The notes under the pieces are model-generated. The model was not told the DNA's origin, did not search any database, and was given only the letters and a program-made list of their open reading frames with translations. Shown here one piece after another: positions 51,101 through 61,600 of a DNA stretch of 64,000 nucleotides. The stretch lies in NCBI GenBank assembly GCA_947044365.1, contig OX345641.1:2609460-2673459 (forward strand). Direction: 5' to 3'. Source of the stretch: Petrosia ficiformis (taxonomy: Eukaryota > Porifera > Demospongiae > Haplosclerida > Petrosiidae). The stretch's first letter is position 1; the number at the start of each line of letters is the position of its first letter. A program made the position numbers and the translations under genes.

Positions 51101-52443
51101 CCGACATCAATGGCATGCTGAGGCAGGTGTCTCACCATAAGCTGACTTAGCTTGACCTACCAATCGTGCCTCTGAGTTAATTAGTCTCATCTCAGTGTTA
51201 TGCACGTTACGTCAGGAACGCGTTTATTGTTTTCATAGTTATTTTAGTTAACCAAAATTGTTATTATAATTGTTCCCAACAGATTATATGTATTGACTAA
51301 TCAAGGATGTGTAATAGTTGACCACCCCCTCTATGAATAATTAATTAGCTCAAAAAAAAGGTTTGGTGTGCTTTGTGTGCCAGAATGTAATAATTTATTT
51401 GAAAGTATTTCATTAATTGTATTTATTCATATTGTATTTGCTACAGTTTGCATTGAAGCATGCACATGAAATTATTTTGACTTACTGTAATAACTATATT
51501 CAAATCATAATGTAAACATTACATATAAAGATGAATGCTTTCTGCACAGTACCCTTACCACTGTGGTACATGTATATTTTCCTCTACCATGTTGATGAGG
51601 GTATGGCATTCGAAATTGCACTGCAAATAGAGAAGATCTATACATGTAGTTCATTTGGCTCAGCCTGGTCCCTTTGAAATATACCTCAAAACACTTCATT
51701 CATACTGTTTGTGAATGCTGAAATACTATACAACACTACTTGCTGTATATTATATATAATAATGGGATTATTGTTTGGGTGTTACTCTACTGTGCTCTAC
51801 ATGTTTGTGAGCTCCACTGCTTCAATCTTTCAGTAGTGAAGCAATAGAAATAATAGTCTACTAGTGTGAGCTTTCATTAACATCCCAGGTGTCCTCAGAA
51901 TTTAGAGAAAAAAAGCAGCAACCATGAGACATTAAACATTTCTCATATGTATTTTTTTTCAATCTTTTCGTTTTAAGTCCATGTGAGCGCCTCCATCAGA
52001 ATTGTAGCTTTAACACAGTCTCCTTAATTCTCTAAGTTGTTGAGATTAATTAATAACTTATATAAAGTGTTTATTATTTTTGTCTAATTCAATTCACTTT
52101 TCAACTGTTATCACAAACCTATGTAGACTTAATAATTTATCGCATATTATTACTTGTAATATTATATATTTATCATCTCTATAAATGGTTAATATTGCAG
52201 CTATTGGAGGTACCTGTTTCTTCCCGTCTTGTTGGTTATCACCCTTATAAAACATCTGATTCTGGTTCTCATTCTGGGACTTCCTTTGATATTGGTTCTA
52301 TTATATCCTCTGAATCTGGTTACCACTCTAAGATTTCCAGTCACTCTAGTCAATCTTCTCGTTCTGTTGATAGCAAATCAACTGAAACTAGTTCACATAG
52401 CACACCGTCAGAGGATATCGTTCAAAAAACTGAGATAAATTAA
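35815..52443 (+). CDS. Gene C: CARD-like / YLNYEL / ankyrin protein with serine-rich tail, 23 exons
   Basis: Exons: 35815-36160, 37247-38133, 39212-39286, 39396-39488, 41147-41245, 41378-41476, 41609-41698, 41839-41901, 42420-42500, 42600-42695, 42833-42931, 43133-43231, 43409-43507, 43641-43730, 43880-43942, 44844-44921, 45596-45691, 48382-48480, 50374-50478, 50613-50717, 50852-50944, 51058-51126, 52201-52443. They total 3267 nt (about 1088 aa) with all phases consistent. Approximate residues: CARD-like 1-115, YLNYEL domain 116-411, ankyrin blocks 412-584, 585-793 and 794-1008, Ser/Thr-rich tail 1009-1088. Met at 35815 (MASRWRENKS) aligns with B and D; an in-frame ATG at 35785 is possible. 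It lacks the ZU5, UPA-position and terminal death-fold parts of gene B. If exon 22 is not spliced, the frame stops at 51148-51150. Introns hold a LINE, a piggyBac-like MITE and several dead ankyrin exons. Confidence 0.8.
36161..37246 (+). other. Gene C intron 1
   Basis: AT-rich, with a (ta)n run near 37044-37070 and no exon. The first 500 bases align by eye with 52963-53440, downstream of the dead CARD-like exon. Confidence 0.5.
37247..38133 (+). other. Exon 2 of gene C: YLNYEL / APASPIGLP domain
   Basis: This exon of about 295 codons has the family blocks in order: [78 protein letters not shown] and the acidic tail EITSFSEEDGEGKE. The phase-1 acceptor (acag) and phase-0 donor (CAG|GTATAA) match B and D. 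Confidence 0.8.
39212..41901 (+). repeat. Ankyrin block 1 of gene C (exons 3-8)
   Basis: Codons per exon: 25, 31, 33, 33, 30, 21. It opens with the coil-like AIERLIKKEGNP exon and the LLEAVRMGN...LINRGADVN exon. Ankyrin units are SSLHVAAEEGHVDIV, SPLHVAVVKGHAGVI and SPLHVAVREGHADIV. At 40989-41014 the last eight codons of a further unit and its donor survive without acceptor or upstream part. This exon was cut away by a deletion that joined it to the middle of the intron. Confidence 0.82.
41961..42286. mobile_element. MITE with CAGTGGAACCTC ends
   Basis: It runs from TA|CAGTGGAACCTC to GAGGTTCCACTG and has inverted ends. It sits in the same intron position as the gene B copy at 16091-16387. 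A degraded left end of the same type is at 43981. Confidence 0.65.
42420..43942 (+). repeat. Ankyrin block 2 of gene C (exons 9-15)
   Basis: Codons: 27, 32, 33, 33, 33, 30, 21. Exons 11 and 13 are nearly identical (SPLHAAVEKGHTDVID) and each carries 150 bases of the same upstream intron. Exon 12 is of a different lineage (SPLHLATEKGQTDIV). Two scars are present: a stranded exon tail and donor at 42991-43003, and a stranded tail of the 32-codon exon at 43256-43272. Confidence 0.82.
44130..44357 (+). other. Unclassified insertion in gene C intron 15
   Basis: This stretch has a higher G/C content than the intron around it and keeps one frame open for 75 codons (VGGGYSNRACIRNLSKILYRK). I do not recognise it as a domain. 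It may be a fragment of a mobile element. Confidence 0.3.
44549..44740 (+). repeat. Two-copy direct repeat of about 97 bp
   Basis: The stretch beginning ctacatacccctgaataaat and running through 'gtgcatgctgctattctatg' occurs twice in a row with almost no difference. It is intronic. Confidence 0.85.
45190..45310. repeat. Hairpin-forming inverted repeat
   Basis: The stretch gaggcagttatgggcatata and its inverse (tatatgcccataactgcctc) face each other across about 50 bases. Arms are about 25 bases. It lies in gene C intron 16, in a segment of about 600 bp (44960-45560) absent from gene B's equivalent intron, so it is probably part of a fold-back element. Confidence 0.65.
46490..48290 (-). mobile_element. 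Broken non-LTR retrotransposon (LINE) reverse transcriptase
   Basis: On the minus strand, pieces of a LINE reverse transcriptase occur in order: 47995-47414 (TATGPDVISSL, EWKMSYITPIYKDVDPAQACNYRPIS), 47373-47077 (SGVPGGSILGPLLF, then TDDIVLYKPL), 47080-46900 (NGLVINQNKTKSL, then LTLDGRVIKAVSSYYYLRIM) and 46685-46494 (FFISGITLWNSLPSF). Frameshifts separate them. The usual Y/F-A-D-D catalytic motif reads N-T-D-D. The endonuclease half is missing, so this is a 5'-truncated dead copy. It lies inside gene C, opposite to transcription. The sequence after 48290 resumes as the post-exon intron motif, so it replaced the end of an ankyrin exon. Confidence 0.85.
48481..49712 (+). other. Gene C intron 18, first part, with dead exon and fold-back element
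   Basis: Positions 48594-48680 are a decayed ankyrin exon (tcttttacatgtagctg, then gatatcttactaaaacatgg) with a large internal deletion. Positions 49134-49345 hold a fold-back element. The rest is ordinary intron. Confidence 0.55.
49134..49345. mobile_element. Fold-back element, copy 1
   Basis: The block acccaaaattaaacaaac and its inverse gtttgtttaattttgggt lie about 80 bases apart, with matching ctacataagtac / gtacttatgtag arms inside. A related copy is at 53446-53680. Limits are approximate. Confidence 0.65.
49713..50308. mobile_element. piggyBac-like MITE, copy 3, with a visible empty site
   Basis: It lies between TTAA at 49713-49716 and 50305-50308, with ends CCCTTAGAGCACTGA and (inverse) CCCTTAGAGGACTG. 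The flanks 'gtatttataattt' and 'gtagtgcaactatatt' join in neighbouring family introns as 'tttataattttaagtagtgc', so the pre-insertion site with a single TTAA can be read directly. Confidence 0.9.
51151..52200 (+). other. Gene C intron 22
   Basis: It lies between the last ankyrin exon and the serine-rich terminal exon. No exon or repeat is recognised. If this intron is not removed, the protein ends at 51150 after VSHHKLT. Confidence 0.5.
52201..52443 (+). other. Terminal exon of gene C: Ser/Thr-rich tail
   Basis: Eighty residues in phase 0 after a good acceptor (aatattgcag): LLEVPVSSRLVGYHPY, then Ser/His/Tyr-rich SGYHSKISSHSSQSSRS and STETSSHSTPSED, ending in a TAA. It is probably disordered and may be a phosphorylation target (inference). 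No equivalent exists in gene B. Confidence 0.65.
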
Positions 52444-52725
52444 AAGACATTGTTACTATAGCTTGAGTACGAGTAAAGTACTGTCTCTAAGAAGAGTATT
52501 TAATAATTAGAAATTTGTTTAGAAGTTTGATTAGAAGTTGTGTAATTATACATATAGGTTATAGGTCTAGGTCTATGTTTTTTATTAAGATACTCAGTTC
52601 AAATGTTTTGTGAACCGATTATTTTTATGTTGCTCTTAGTTTCATGTTTACAATTGATGCAATTGATTATTTTGACGAGCACAAAAAGGGGCGCGACTGA
52701 TAGTGGGTGTTATCCAGAAGAGCAA

Positions 52726-52962
52726 AAATGGCTGTGTAAGGCATTGGCCACTTCTACGTAACACAACAATGATAACTGTCCATCGATATGCCTACCAAGA
52801 GTGAAATATTGGCTACTAAGGGAGCATAAAAAAATTGATCAACGTCCTGAGCACATGAATGTAATTATTCTAATCAGTGAAGAATTGGAGGGTCTGCAAG
52901 ACATTCCTAAAAAGATTCAAAAGGAACAGTATGAGAGAGTTCATGAAATCTTTGATGGTATG
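52726..52962 (+). pseudogene. Dead CARD-like exon related to gene C exon 1
   Basis: It matches gene C exon 1: 'atgcctaccaagagtgaaat', then the aaaattgatcaacgtcctga piece and 'aaaaagattcaaaaggaacag', with the same GATG|GTATGT end at 52958-52963. The first third and an internal stretch are deleted and the frame is broken. The following intron (to about 53440) also matches gene C intron 1, so a fifth family copy once began here. Confidence 0.82.
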
Positions 52963-53445
52963 TAGTGTATGGTGACTATTGTTTGCACCAATTAGTTGTT
53001 TTTAGTAAATGCAATGTGCTAATATTTACACACCTACACTGATGAGTTCTTCTGCTGAGATTACTCATAATTACTGATTATATTTATATAAGTGGTGTTT
53101 AGGTTCCGTAATTAATATACTATATGCCATAAAGACAAGAGTGTGGTCTACCAAGCCATAGCCAGTTACTTCTGTCATGGAAGGTTAAGGTTTCAGTAAA
53201 AATTGCTAGCTAACCGAGGTAACTGGCCCTATGGGTCGGGGAACTTCACGCTGTGACGTATATTAATTATGCAGAACCTAAATTTCACATACACTGTTAT
53301 ATCTAAAATTTGCTTCTGCAGGCAATGGTAACTTTGATGCATTAGATAAGTGTAAGTGTTCTAGTTATCTCTATGGGTACAATTGTAATCTAGAATTGTG
53401 AAAGTTATGTCTGCCTCTCTTTCCCATCTGATTATGTCAGAGTAA

Positions 53446-53680
53446 AAAAACATTTTCATTAAAAATAAATGAAGATGTAGGGATGTCAAAACCCAAAAAA
53501 TAAAAATGCGAACAAGGTCGGGAGGTTAATGTAGTACCCAAAATTAAACAAACCACTTCCATATAACCCTACATAAGTACAGTTCTTTGTATTTTGCTTT
53601 ATATCGGTGTACATGTAAGTACTTTTTGGGTTTTGACATCCCTACATTATCTTTTTTATTGAAAATGTTTTTTTATTATG
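53446..53680. mobile_element. Fold-back element, copy 2
   Basis: Ends of about 55 bases are inverted repeats: aaaaacattttcattaaaa with gatgtagggatgtcaaaacc on the left; ggttttgacatccctacat with attgaaaatgttttt on the right. Its middle shares the 'acccaaaattaaacaaacc' block with the element at 49134-49345. Confidence 0.72.
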
Positions 53681-54034
53681 TTCTCAGTGTTGGATGCTAC
53701 TTTTGGCTCCTAAACTGCTCTGTAATGAATATAATAATTATACACTTATTGATCACTAGTTATCTGTATTGTACACAGGGTTTTAGCCAAAGGGGATTGG
53801 CCCATCCTCTTTCCTTGTCACGATTCTATTGATGTGGTTATAGGAATACAATTAGGCTTTTGATGTGGTCATGCTTTTGAGATTGGCACCTTTTATTCTC
53901 TGAGCTGTGGCTAAAACCTTGGTACAGGAAGCCAATGAATTTGTCATGTCCATAAATTGTAATTATATATAAATGTTTAGTTTATTGATTATAAATACCT
54001 ACTTTTTACATGTATTAATTAGTCTTTTAATTAC

Positions 54035-57000
54035 ATGTATAGGCACATGCTTTATATACTGAAGCTGTTTCCATCGCTATGGCAACGATCTGTAATCAAT
54101 GAAGCAGGATTAAGAGCACAACCATGGTGGAATATTGAAGACACAGATGTGGAATCTGAAATAAGAAAAATAGAGAAAGAAGTTGATAAGATTAGATTAG
54201 AAGGTATTCTATACTTACATGTACGTACGTATGTGTACATGTACATGTATATACGTGTACTTGTACTTTTATATATTATATGCATAGATTGTTCATGTAT
54301 ATATGTAGTATGCAGATATACATGAAATTTCATATGCCAGCATGCTAGCAATAGGCATGGACAAACATACACACAACAAACAAACAAGCAGCCACAATGG
54401 CTTTATTAAGCACAGCCACAAAGGGTGTAGAAAACATTAGAGCAGCCACTTTGGCTTAGAAACATAATCAGCCACAATGATTCAGAAAAATAATAATCAG
54501 CCACCATGGCTTAGAAAAGAAGCAGCCACAACAGCTTTAAAAATGAGCAGCCAAAAGGGCTTAGAAAATAAATAGCCACAATGGCTTAGAAAATAAGCAG
54601 CCACAATGGCTTAAAAAATTAAGTAAAAATGGAACACCAGATGTCAGGTCTTGAGAACCGGGAATGGTGGGTTGAAAATCTGTGATGGCTAGCCAACTCT
54701 CCCCAATCATCCAGTGTCCATATACACTGCAAAAACAGAATTTTTAAAATAACATAATGTGTATTGGTTAGTACAGTTGCAAGGATTTAACAATTAGTTA
54801 GCTGTTCAGTATACATACATCTAATACCATAGTTACTTTGTATTAATTATATTAAAATACGTAAAATGTATATATGTATCAATAATCATGCCTAATATCT
54901 CATATTAGATGCACAAAGAAGGTTTGGAAACCCAAAATAATATCATTAAAATATTCATCTGCTTCTTTGTATATCAATTAAACTAGATAGGGAAATTAAA
55001 ATTGCAATTATTGGATTATAACAACATATATATCACCATGCAGTCAACATGACCAATTAAAATACAAGTTCCTTGCAACTGTACTAACCAATAAATTAGT
55101 TATTTTAAGAATTTTATATTTGCAATGATAATAATAAGTATATTTATATAACAAGTGCATAACATAATGCAACTCACAAACAAAGAAGAGAAGCACAGAG
55201 CTGCTGTAATCTTAAGTTGGTCACATGTGCACGGCCTGAGCAGTGAGCTACACTAAGCACCTGCTCTTATAAAAGCAGCTGGCAATCTGGACTACACATG
55301 CAACACACAAAAGAAGCACTGATTAGTACTGATTACAATTTAGAATGATAAGTACTATTCAATGCCTAGCACATCTAATAGTCACATTTCTTGTCAAAGC
55401 CCAGCCTAACATCAACCGGCAAGCAAATACCTTTCTTGATATGTTTGTGTACACTACAATTAAAAATAGGTGCATGTATTCTAAAAACGTTTTAAAGATA
55501 AAACATAGCTTAGTATACCTGAATTCTTGTTGTATTAAATGGGTAGTTAACTTATAATGTCTGTCTGCAAAATCTTTAAAAGAATTGCATATCCTACCAA
55601 TTCTTATTAACTGTGAAATACACACTTCATAAGCAGGTTAAGTGGGAATATTACTACATAAATGGGGAAAGTTAACTATATTAAACCGCAATTGTCTCTT
55701 TTATCAAAAATGGTAGTGTGGTATTTCCCGTTTTCTCTTTTAATATCTAAATAGGATAGTATAGTTGGACATGTACATGTATATACAGTATAATTTCAAT
55801 AAACAGTACAGTAATTACTCAGTAGTTTCATCCACTCTATAGTAGTTTAACATTAGTTTTGACAGTAATTGGTGTACTTGTCAATTCAACACCACAGTAG
55901 TGAGACAGTAATTACTATATATACTGACAGTAGAACTAAGGTAATTACTGTTACTGTATATATGGTGAATGTTTATTGACGTTATACTGTATATAGCAGT
56001 TCCAAAATAGATTTCCTTTATGATCAATATACATGTATGTACATTATGTGCAATGTTTGCAACATCTAGCCAAATTTTCAAAGAGGGACTTCATTAAATT
56101 GTAAATTTTAACTCTCACTATTCGGCCACTTTGTACAGTTAGCCAACAAAATTTGGTATCTATTAACCTTAATGGTAGCTCTTCCTGGATTCCAAATTTC
56201 ATGCATTTCTTGTGTAAAAGAAAACGTAAGCATTTGGTCAAATTTATTTAATATCCTTTTTTGCAAATTCAGTTGCGTTATAATTGATATGTAATGTGTC
56301 TGTGAATAAGAAAATGAATCGCATGGGAAATAATGATGAAATGCTTATTTTTCAATAAGTACAAGAAGCTAACTAGTACTGTTACCAAAGTTTCTAGAAG
56401 GGGTCTTGTCCCACATCATATTGTTAATTTTAACTCACACTATTTGGCACAGGAAGCAAACATAATTTGGTATTTAAGAAGCTTAATGATAGCTCTTCCT
56501 GGATACCAATTCATGAACTTTCTCTAGAATTGGAAGTGATCGAAAGTAAACATTTGATCAAAATTATTTAGTGGGCAAGACCTTTTTCGCTAATTCATTT
56601 GCATAATTATAATTATATATAATACTATAATGTGTCTGTGGATAAGAAAATCAATCGCATTGGAAATAGAATACTAATCTTTCAATAAGTACGGTGAATT
56701 TGGTATTTCTATGGGGCAATACTTGCTGTTCCTAATTACCACATTTACATTCTAGTTGTCAAAATGGACAAATAGGCTTCTTTAAATCATCTTTTAGTGA
56801 CTGAAGTTTTTGTTATGTGTATAGTCACATATATGTATGTAATTTGTTGTGATCTACATACCTGAGTATATTTATGTATATATAAAATTCTTTATGTCAC
56901 TTCATTTCCTATTTTCTGTACTTGATGAAAAAGTTGAAGTCGTCAACTCTTCTAATCAAGAAAAGTTTGTTTGGATGCTGTACTGTAATGGAAGAAGAGA

Positions 57001-58333
57001 TTCCTACAATTGTCACATGACCCCCAAATCATGTGATCTCATTGCTGAGTTTGTATCTGCAGCAAAATGCAGAAGAGGAGAGGTAAGAAAAAATATGGAG
57101 TGATGGACGAATGGATGAATGGAGTGATTGACTGCAGGAATGGACAAATAAACGAGCATAAGATTGAATTTATTGATGGATAACTAGTGGAATATATTGT
57201 GATATAGAGAATGAATGAATGCTTGACTAGAACAATAATAAATTATTAGGGACAATCACTCGTAAATGGAGGGATAAATGTGATGATTTCTGTGATTTCA
57301 CCACAAATCAACCCCCTCTCTTTTATTACTCGCTGTAATTCCACCATTTTTAATTCAAAGCCAGTGTTATACAGATTGTACATTTGTTGGTGTTTGTACA
57401 TCTGCCTTTAGCTGGGTCCAGTACAAAAGAGAGGCATTGCTTGAATTTGCACATGGAAATTTTTACAAATCTGAATACTAATGTTTGATGAAATGACTAT
57501 TTTATTATTCTATATCTGTAGACTCGTATTCTCTATCTTCCTACTTCACTACACATACCATCTCATGTTGGTCCAACTAATACAAGACTCAGAGCTCTTC
57601 TTCCTCTTAAATTGTCATCAGGAAATCTGAGAGTCAGAGTGACTCAAGAGACAAAGTGAGTAAGAATTTGCGCATGCTGTGTACAAATAGAAAAGGAATT
57701 TGTTGTATATGTACATCTACATGTAGCTCGTATGCTTATTATTTATTTGTTTGTCCTTCATCACTGACACATTTTGTTGGTCTTGTGTACAAAATGGTGG
57801 CCTAGTAAGTTTTAATGAGAGGGCATTACCATAGAGAATTGATTTGTTAAACATCATACACTATCAATCACATGTACATGTATATGTATGTACCATGCAT
57901 GAGTTTAACAGTATTGTTTGGTAAGTTTAGTTTAGTATTTGGAAATGAATTGTTTTATTGTTTTTGGGTAGCTACCCTGATGTTTAGTTTCAGTAGTGTT
58001 GAGTTTTAGTTCAAGTCATACATATATGATCTTTTTAATAGACATACTCACAAGAATAACACAATCACATCAATATCATTTCTTATTCTTTGCACCTTCA
58101 ATCATGTAAAGGACATCTCACTTCTATCTAAAGTTGTCCTTTGTTAAAGACACTCTGCTATAATCATTTGAGTTCAGAAAGCTAGATGGTTTACTTATAA
58201 GTGTTCATGTTTGTAATTTTAACTATTAGTCAGAATTCATTTCATTTAACATAGGGAACTTCTAGAAGAGAAAGTCGTAGTAATTGACGACTCGAGGTGT
58301 GGTACAAAGGAAACAAGAGAAGTGCATTATTGA
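54035..58333 (+). CDS. Aspartyl/asparaginyl beta-hydroxylase-like gene, short form
   Basis: Four exons agree in phase: about 54043-54203, 56940-57082, 57522-57655, 58255-58333. Starting at the in-frame ATG 54047 they give about 170 aa; an ATG at 54035 is also in frame if the gene begins here. Matches to the catalytic part of ASPH-type proteins in order: FPSLWQRSVINEAGLRAQPWW; CHMTPKSCDLIAEF...CRRGE; SHVGPTNTRLRALLPL; EEKVVVIDDS. The first iron-ligand His (HVGP) and the Arg of TRLR are kept. The 'FEHEVW' part with the second His is replaced by RCGTKETREVHY and a stop. The enzyme would normally hydroxylate Asp/Asn of EGF-like domains in the ER. This copy has no membrane anchor or TPR part and is probably inactive or a 5'- and 3'-clipped duplicate. 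The acceptor at 56940 is the least certain. Confidence 0.68.
54370..54620 (+). repeat. Minisatellite, about nine units of 24-29 bases
   Basis: Units start (g)cagccacaatggcttaga followed by a short A-rich spacer. The unit varies in length and sequence. It lies in the first intron of the hydroxylase-like gene. There are no constant repeats with unique spacers, so it is not a CRISPR array. Confidence 0.85.
54725..55124. mobile_element. MITE with CACTGCAAAAA-type ends
   Basis: The left part (attggttagtacagttgcaa) and the right part (ttgcaactgtactaaccaat) are inverted repeats. The left outer end is CACTGCAAAAAC after TA; the right is decayed (tttgcaatg). It is related to the element at 62140-62541 in gene D. 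The limits are approximate. Confidence 0.65.
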
Positions 58334-58632
58334 TAGTAGAGTTCTGGCATCTAGATTTGTCAGAAACAAAAAGAACTACACTCTTTGCATTATAAATTTA
58401 TGATAGATGTTTTTCAATAATAATTATAACAGTTTATGCAACTTGAACTATAGATATTAACGAAATTAAAAGTAGGATAGCATTGAGTTGAACTTGAGGA
58501 AAGTCATGTATGAAAAAGTGATCTATATATATATATATATATATAGCAGATGAAGCTGCTTTTGCATGTCACTACCTGAGACGACAAATAGTCTAGTTGA
58601 ATTGGGGCAGGGCCTTAAGCTTGTGTGTTGTA

Positions 58633-61600
58633 ATGGAGAAGCCTAAACTCGTCGTGAAGTCAAATCACAGCCAGGTTCTTCGGGATCACCATAATGAACT
58701 GTGTAAAGTATTAGACTGTGCTGATGAAGTATTGCTGGAGTTTGCAGGTAAACTATATTCAAAACGCATCATTGACAGGCAAACCAAAACTGCAGTACGC
58801 AGAAGGAAAGGATATGAAGCAGCAGACATACTTATGGATCGGGTAGAGATTAAGATCGACCAAAGGCCCACAAGCCTAGTAATAGTTTTGCAGGTCATGG
58901 CAGAGCTGGAGATTCTAAAGCACATTCTTGAAAAGATTCAAAAGAAAAGAGATACCACTAAACTGGAAGCCAAGGACATGGAAACTCAGTCAAGTGTGTT
59001 TTTATAATTTGTTGTGGCTCTATTAGGTTTAGTCTAGCTAGCTAGACTGTATTTGGGAAGCCCTGAAACAACAGTGTGTTGACCTTTGTCAACTTTCTGT
59101 GAGTGCTTCAGTAATGATGTGTGCACCACCAATGAGATTGTAGCCATCACTTGAAGCTTCATCAACCTGAGTCTCTAGTGCTATCTCAAAGTTTTAGAAT
59201 GAGGCCCAAACAGGAAGAAGCATTACCATTTTTCAAGGAAAATTATTATGTTTTTGTGAGTGTTACCAGTTTTGTGCATGCACAGGACTTTTCCAGTAAT
59301 CTTATTACAGGAAGTTGACGAAAGTTACCATACTGTTCATTTCGGGCCCTCCCAAACACTGGCTGGCCAGTGCGACTACAATAGATTAGAGTAGATTCTA
59401 TAGTTGTGCTGGATGCCCACTTAATCTGAAATATTTGCTGTATAATGTATGTTAAATGCCATTTTGTTTAAGGAGGACCTTGTTGATTGTATATAACATG
59501 ATTTTTGTCTGAAAGGTTAAAACACCACAAAACAACTAGTGCAAGCTCTATCCATGTGATTACTTGTAAGAAAAGATGACCCTAGCATTTATTTCTCATT
59601 TAACACACTTTACGGCTTAATAATTTCTTCAAAATTTTCCAAATATCATTATGTGTTTGATTTATTGTATAGGTTTAGGGATAGGGTTAGAGATCGATAG
59701 AGTTAGGTTTAGGCTTGATCAATATCAAAGTGAAGGCATTCCTGGATATCTCTGTTATTCTTTTAGAACCTTTCATGTCATTTTCAAGTTATTTAAGTTC
59801 TAAGTCAGTTTAAATGGTAATAGACACATATTGCTTGTACCATAACCTATATGATGCTTGTGTAATAAGTATATTCATTGATAAGGAAATCCAGAATGAG
59901 AAAACTTCAAGGATATGTTTATAAATTATAATTGTGGGTTTAGATTTACAGCACTAACTTTCTTCTGATTTTATTGCACTAGATTCATCAGATATGAGTG
60001 TCTGTGTTGAAACAGATAAACCAAAAGTTGTTTTAGAAGCCGAGAAATTAAAAGCAGAATTTGAAGGTCTTCTAGTATCAGTCTATGACGTTTTAAATGG
60101 TGTTGATACTGGTATACTTAAACTTCGTCTCAACTGGTTTGTAAGCTCTGAGAAACAAAACACACCACCTGTCCAAGAACACTTAGATAAGCTAGAATCA
60201 TTAGTAACACCACAAAGTATTCTCAACTACCTTATTAACAAGAATTTCATTGGTTACTTAAATTACGAACTTCTGAAAGTATTTGAGAAAGTGATTCAAA
60301 GTGATGATCTCCAATTCAAGATTACAAAATATGAGAAACATCATGACGAATTTCTTAGACTGGCAAATTTCAACACAATTATTGATACCTTTAAGCAACA
60401 TCCTGAACTTGCTCCAGCTTCACCTATTGGCCTTCCCAAGTTTACAATTCGATTGAAAGCTCCTTGGAACTGTAGAGCTCATTATAGTTGGAAAGAATTA
60501 GTTGAGAAGCAATTTAATTGGCCTTCTCATATATACATTGTGAGCATATCAAGGAACTGCATCATTCTCACGTATTCTGTTCTACCGTTTTTTGCACCGG
60601 TTGTTGTGAGTGATTTAACAAACCAGGATGTTCTTGCATTGCTTGAGAGTCAAGGAATGAGTGTAGTAGAACTTTCTAACGATCTTTTAAAACTGGGAAC
60701 TGAAGTGGAAGTAGAGTTAGGTAGGGAGAAATGCACAGAAGAAAAATTACCAACTAAAGAGGAGAATTTGAAACTTTCCTATGAAAACAAAAATGTACCA
60801 TTGAGCAGAAGTTCAGAGACAGAGTTAACGTCTTTCAGTGAAGAGGATGGAGAGGGAAAGGAAACACATGATGAGCAAGTGCCTGTGAATGTGACTATTT
60901 CCACTCAAGAGCAGGTATATGTAAGTCAATTCATCGCTTCATTGTTTATATAGCTACAGCCTGTATTGAAAACAAGGGTATAATTATCATTTGATATCTC
61001 ATGATCACTTAGGATGTGTTTGATTGTTGAGAAGATACTTTCTCTACTCAAACACATACAGTTTGCTATAGCTAGTTATTGGTTTTTCTATTTTAAAAAA
61101 ATTATTTTTCATGGCCTGCAGCACCATTACTGTAATTAGTTTCCACACGGTTAATTTTTGTGTCACATACACATTGTATACATAGATAAGGAAGTTCCGT
61201 CATTCTGGGAGGCTCGGTCACATGTAATGCTCTGCTCTACAGACCAGAAAGTAGCTTATGTAGAAACAGGAAGTAGTAGCTGTTCTATATATTATATCTG
61301 AAAAATGTTCATACAAGAACCTTTACAAAGTTAGAAGAGTAGATAATAAAAATAATATAACTATAATAGGATGTTGTGTTTCAGACATGAGAAAGTTAGC
61401 CATGATTAGTGATTGTTGGGCACCACACAGTAATCGTAGGGATACTTTTTTCTCCATATATCTTGTTAAATGTTTAGCCAGAAAACCTATTTTATTAGCA
61501 GTTTCTTTAGGATGCTTTGTATCTGTAGCATGCATATTTTATGTGCTATATATGCCCACTATATGACTGAATACCACAAATTATGTAACTTTCTTGCATA

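Larger units (their letters stand above)
44844..51126 (+). repeat. Ankyrin block 3 of gene C (exons 16-22)
   Basis: Codons: 26, 32, 33, 35, 35, 31, 23. The coil exon has lost one Glu codon ([16 protein letters not shown]). The last units differ in style from the rest: [48 protein letters not shown] and SALHLAVESGHTDI, with irregular ends (35, 35, 31 codons) rich in Met and Asp. Dead units lie between them, at about 46003-46060 and 48594-48680. The block is stretched over 6 kb by a LINE and MITE insertions. Confidence 0.8.

Noticed and set aside
54370..54620. CRISPR-like array
   Set aside because: Repeat units vary and are directly adjacent with only A-rich joints, so it is a minisatellite in a eukaryotic intron.
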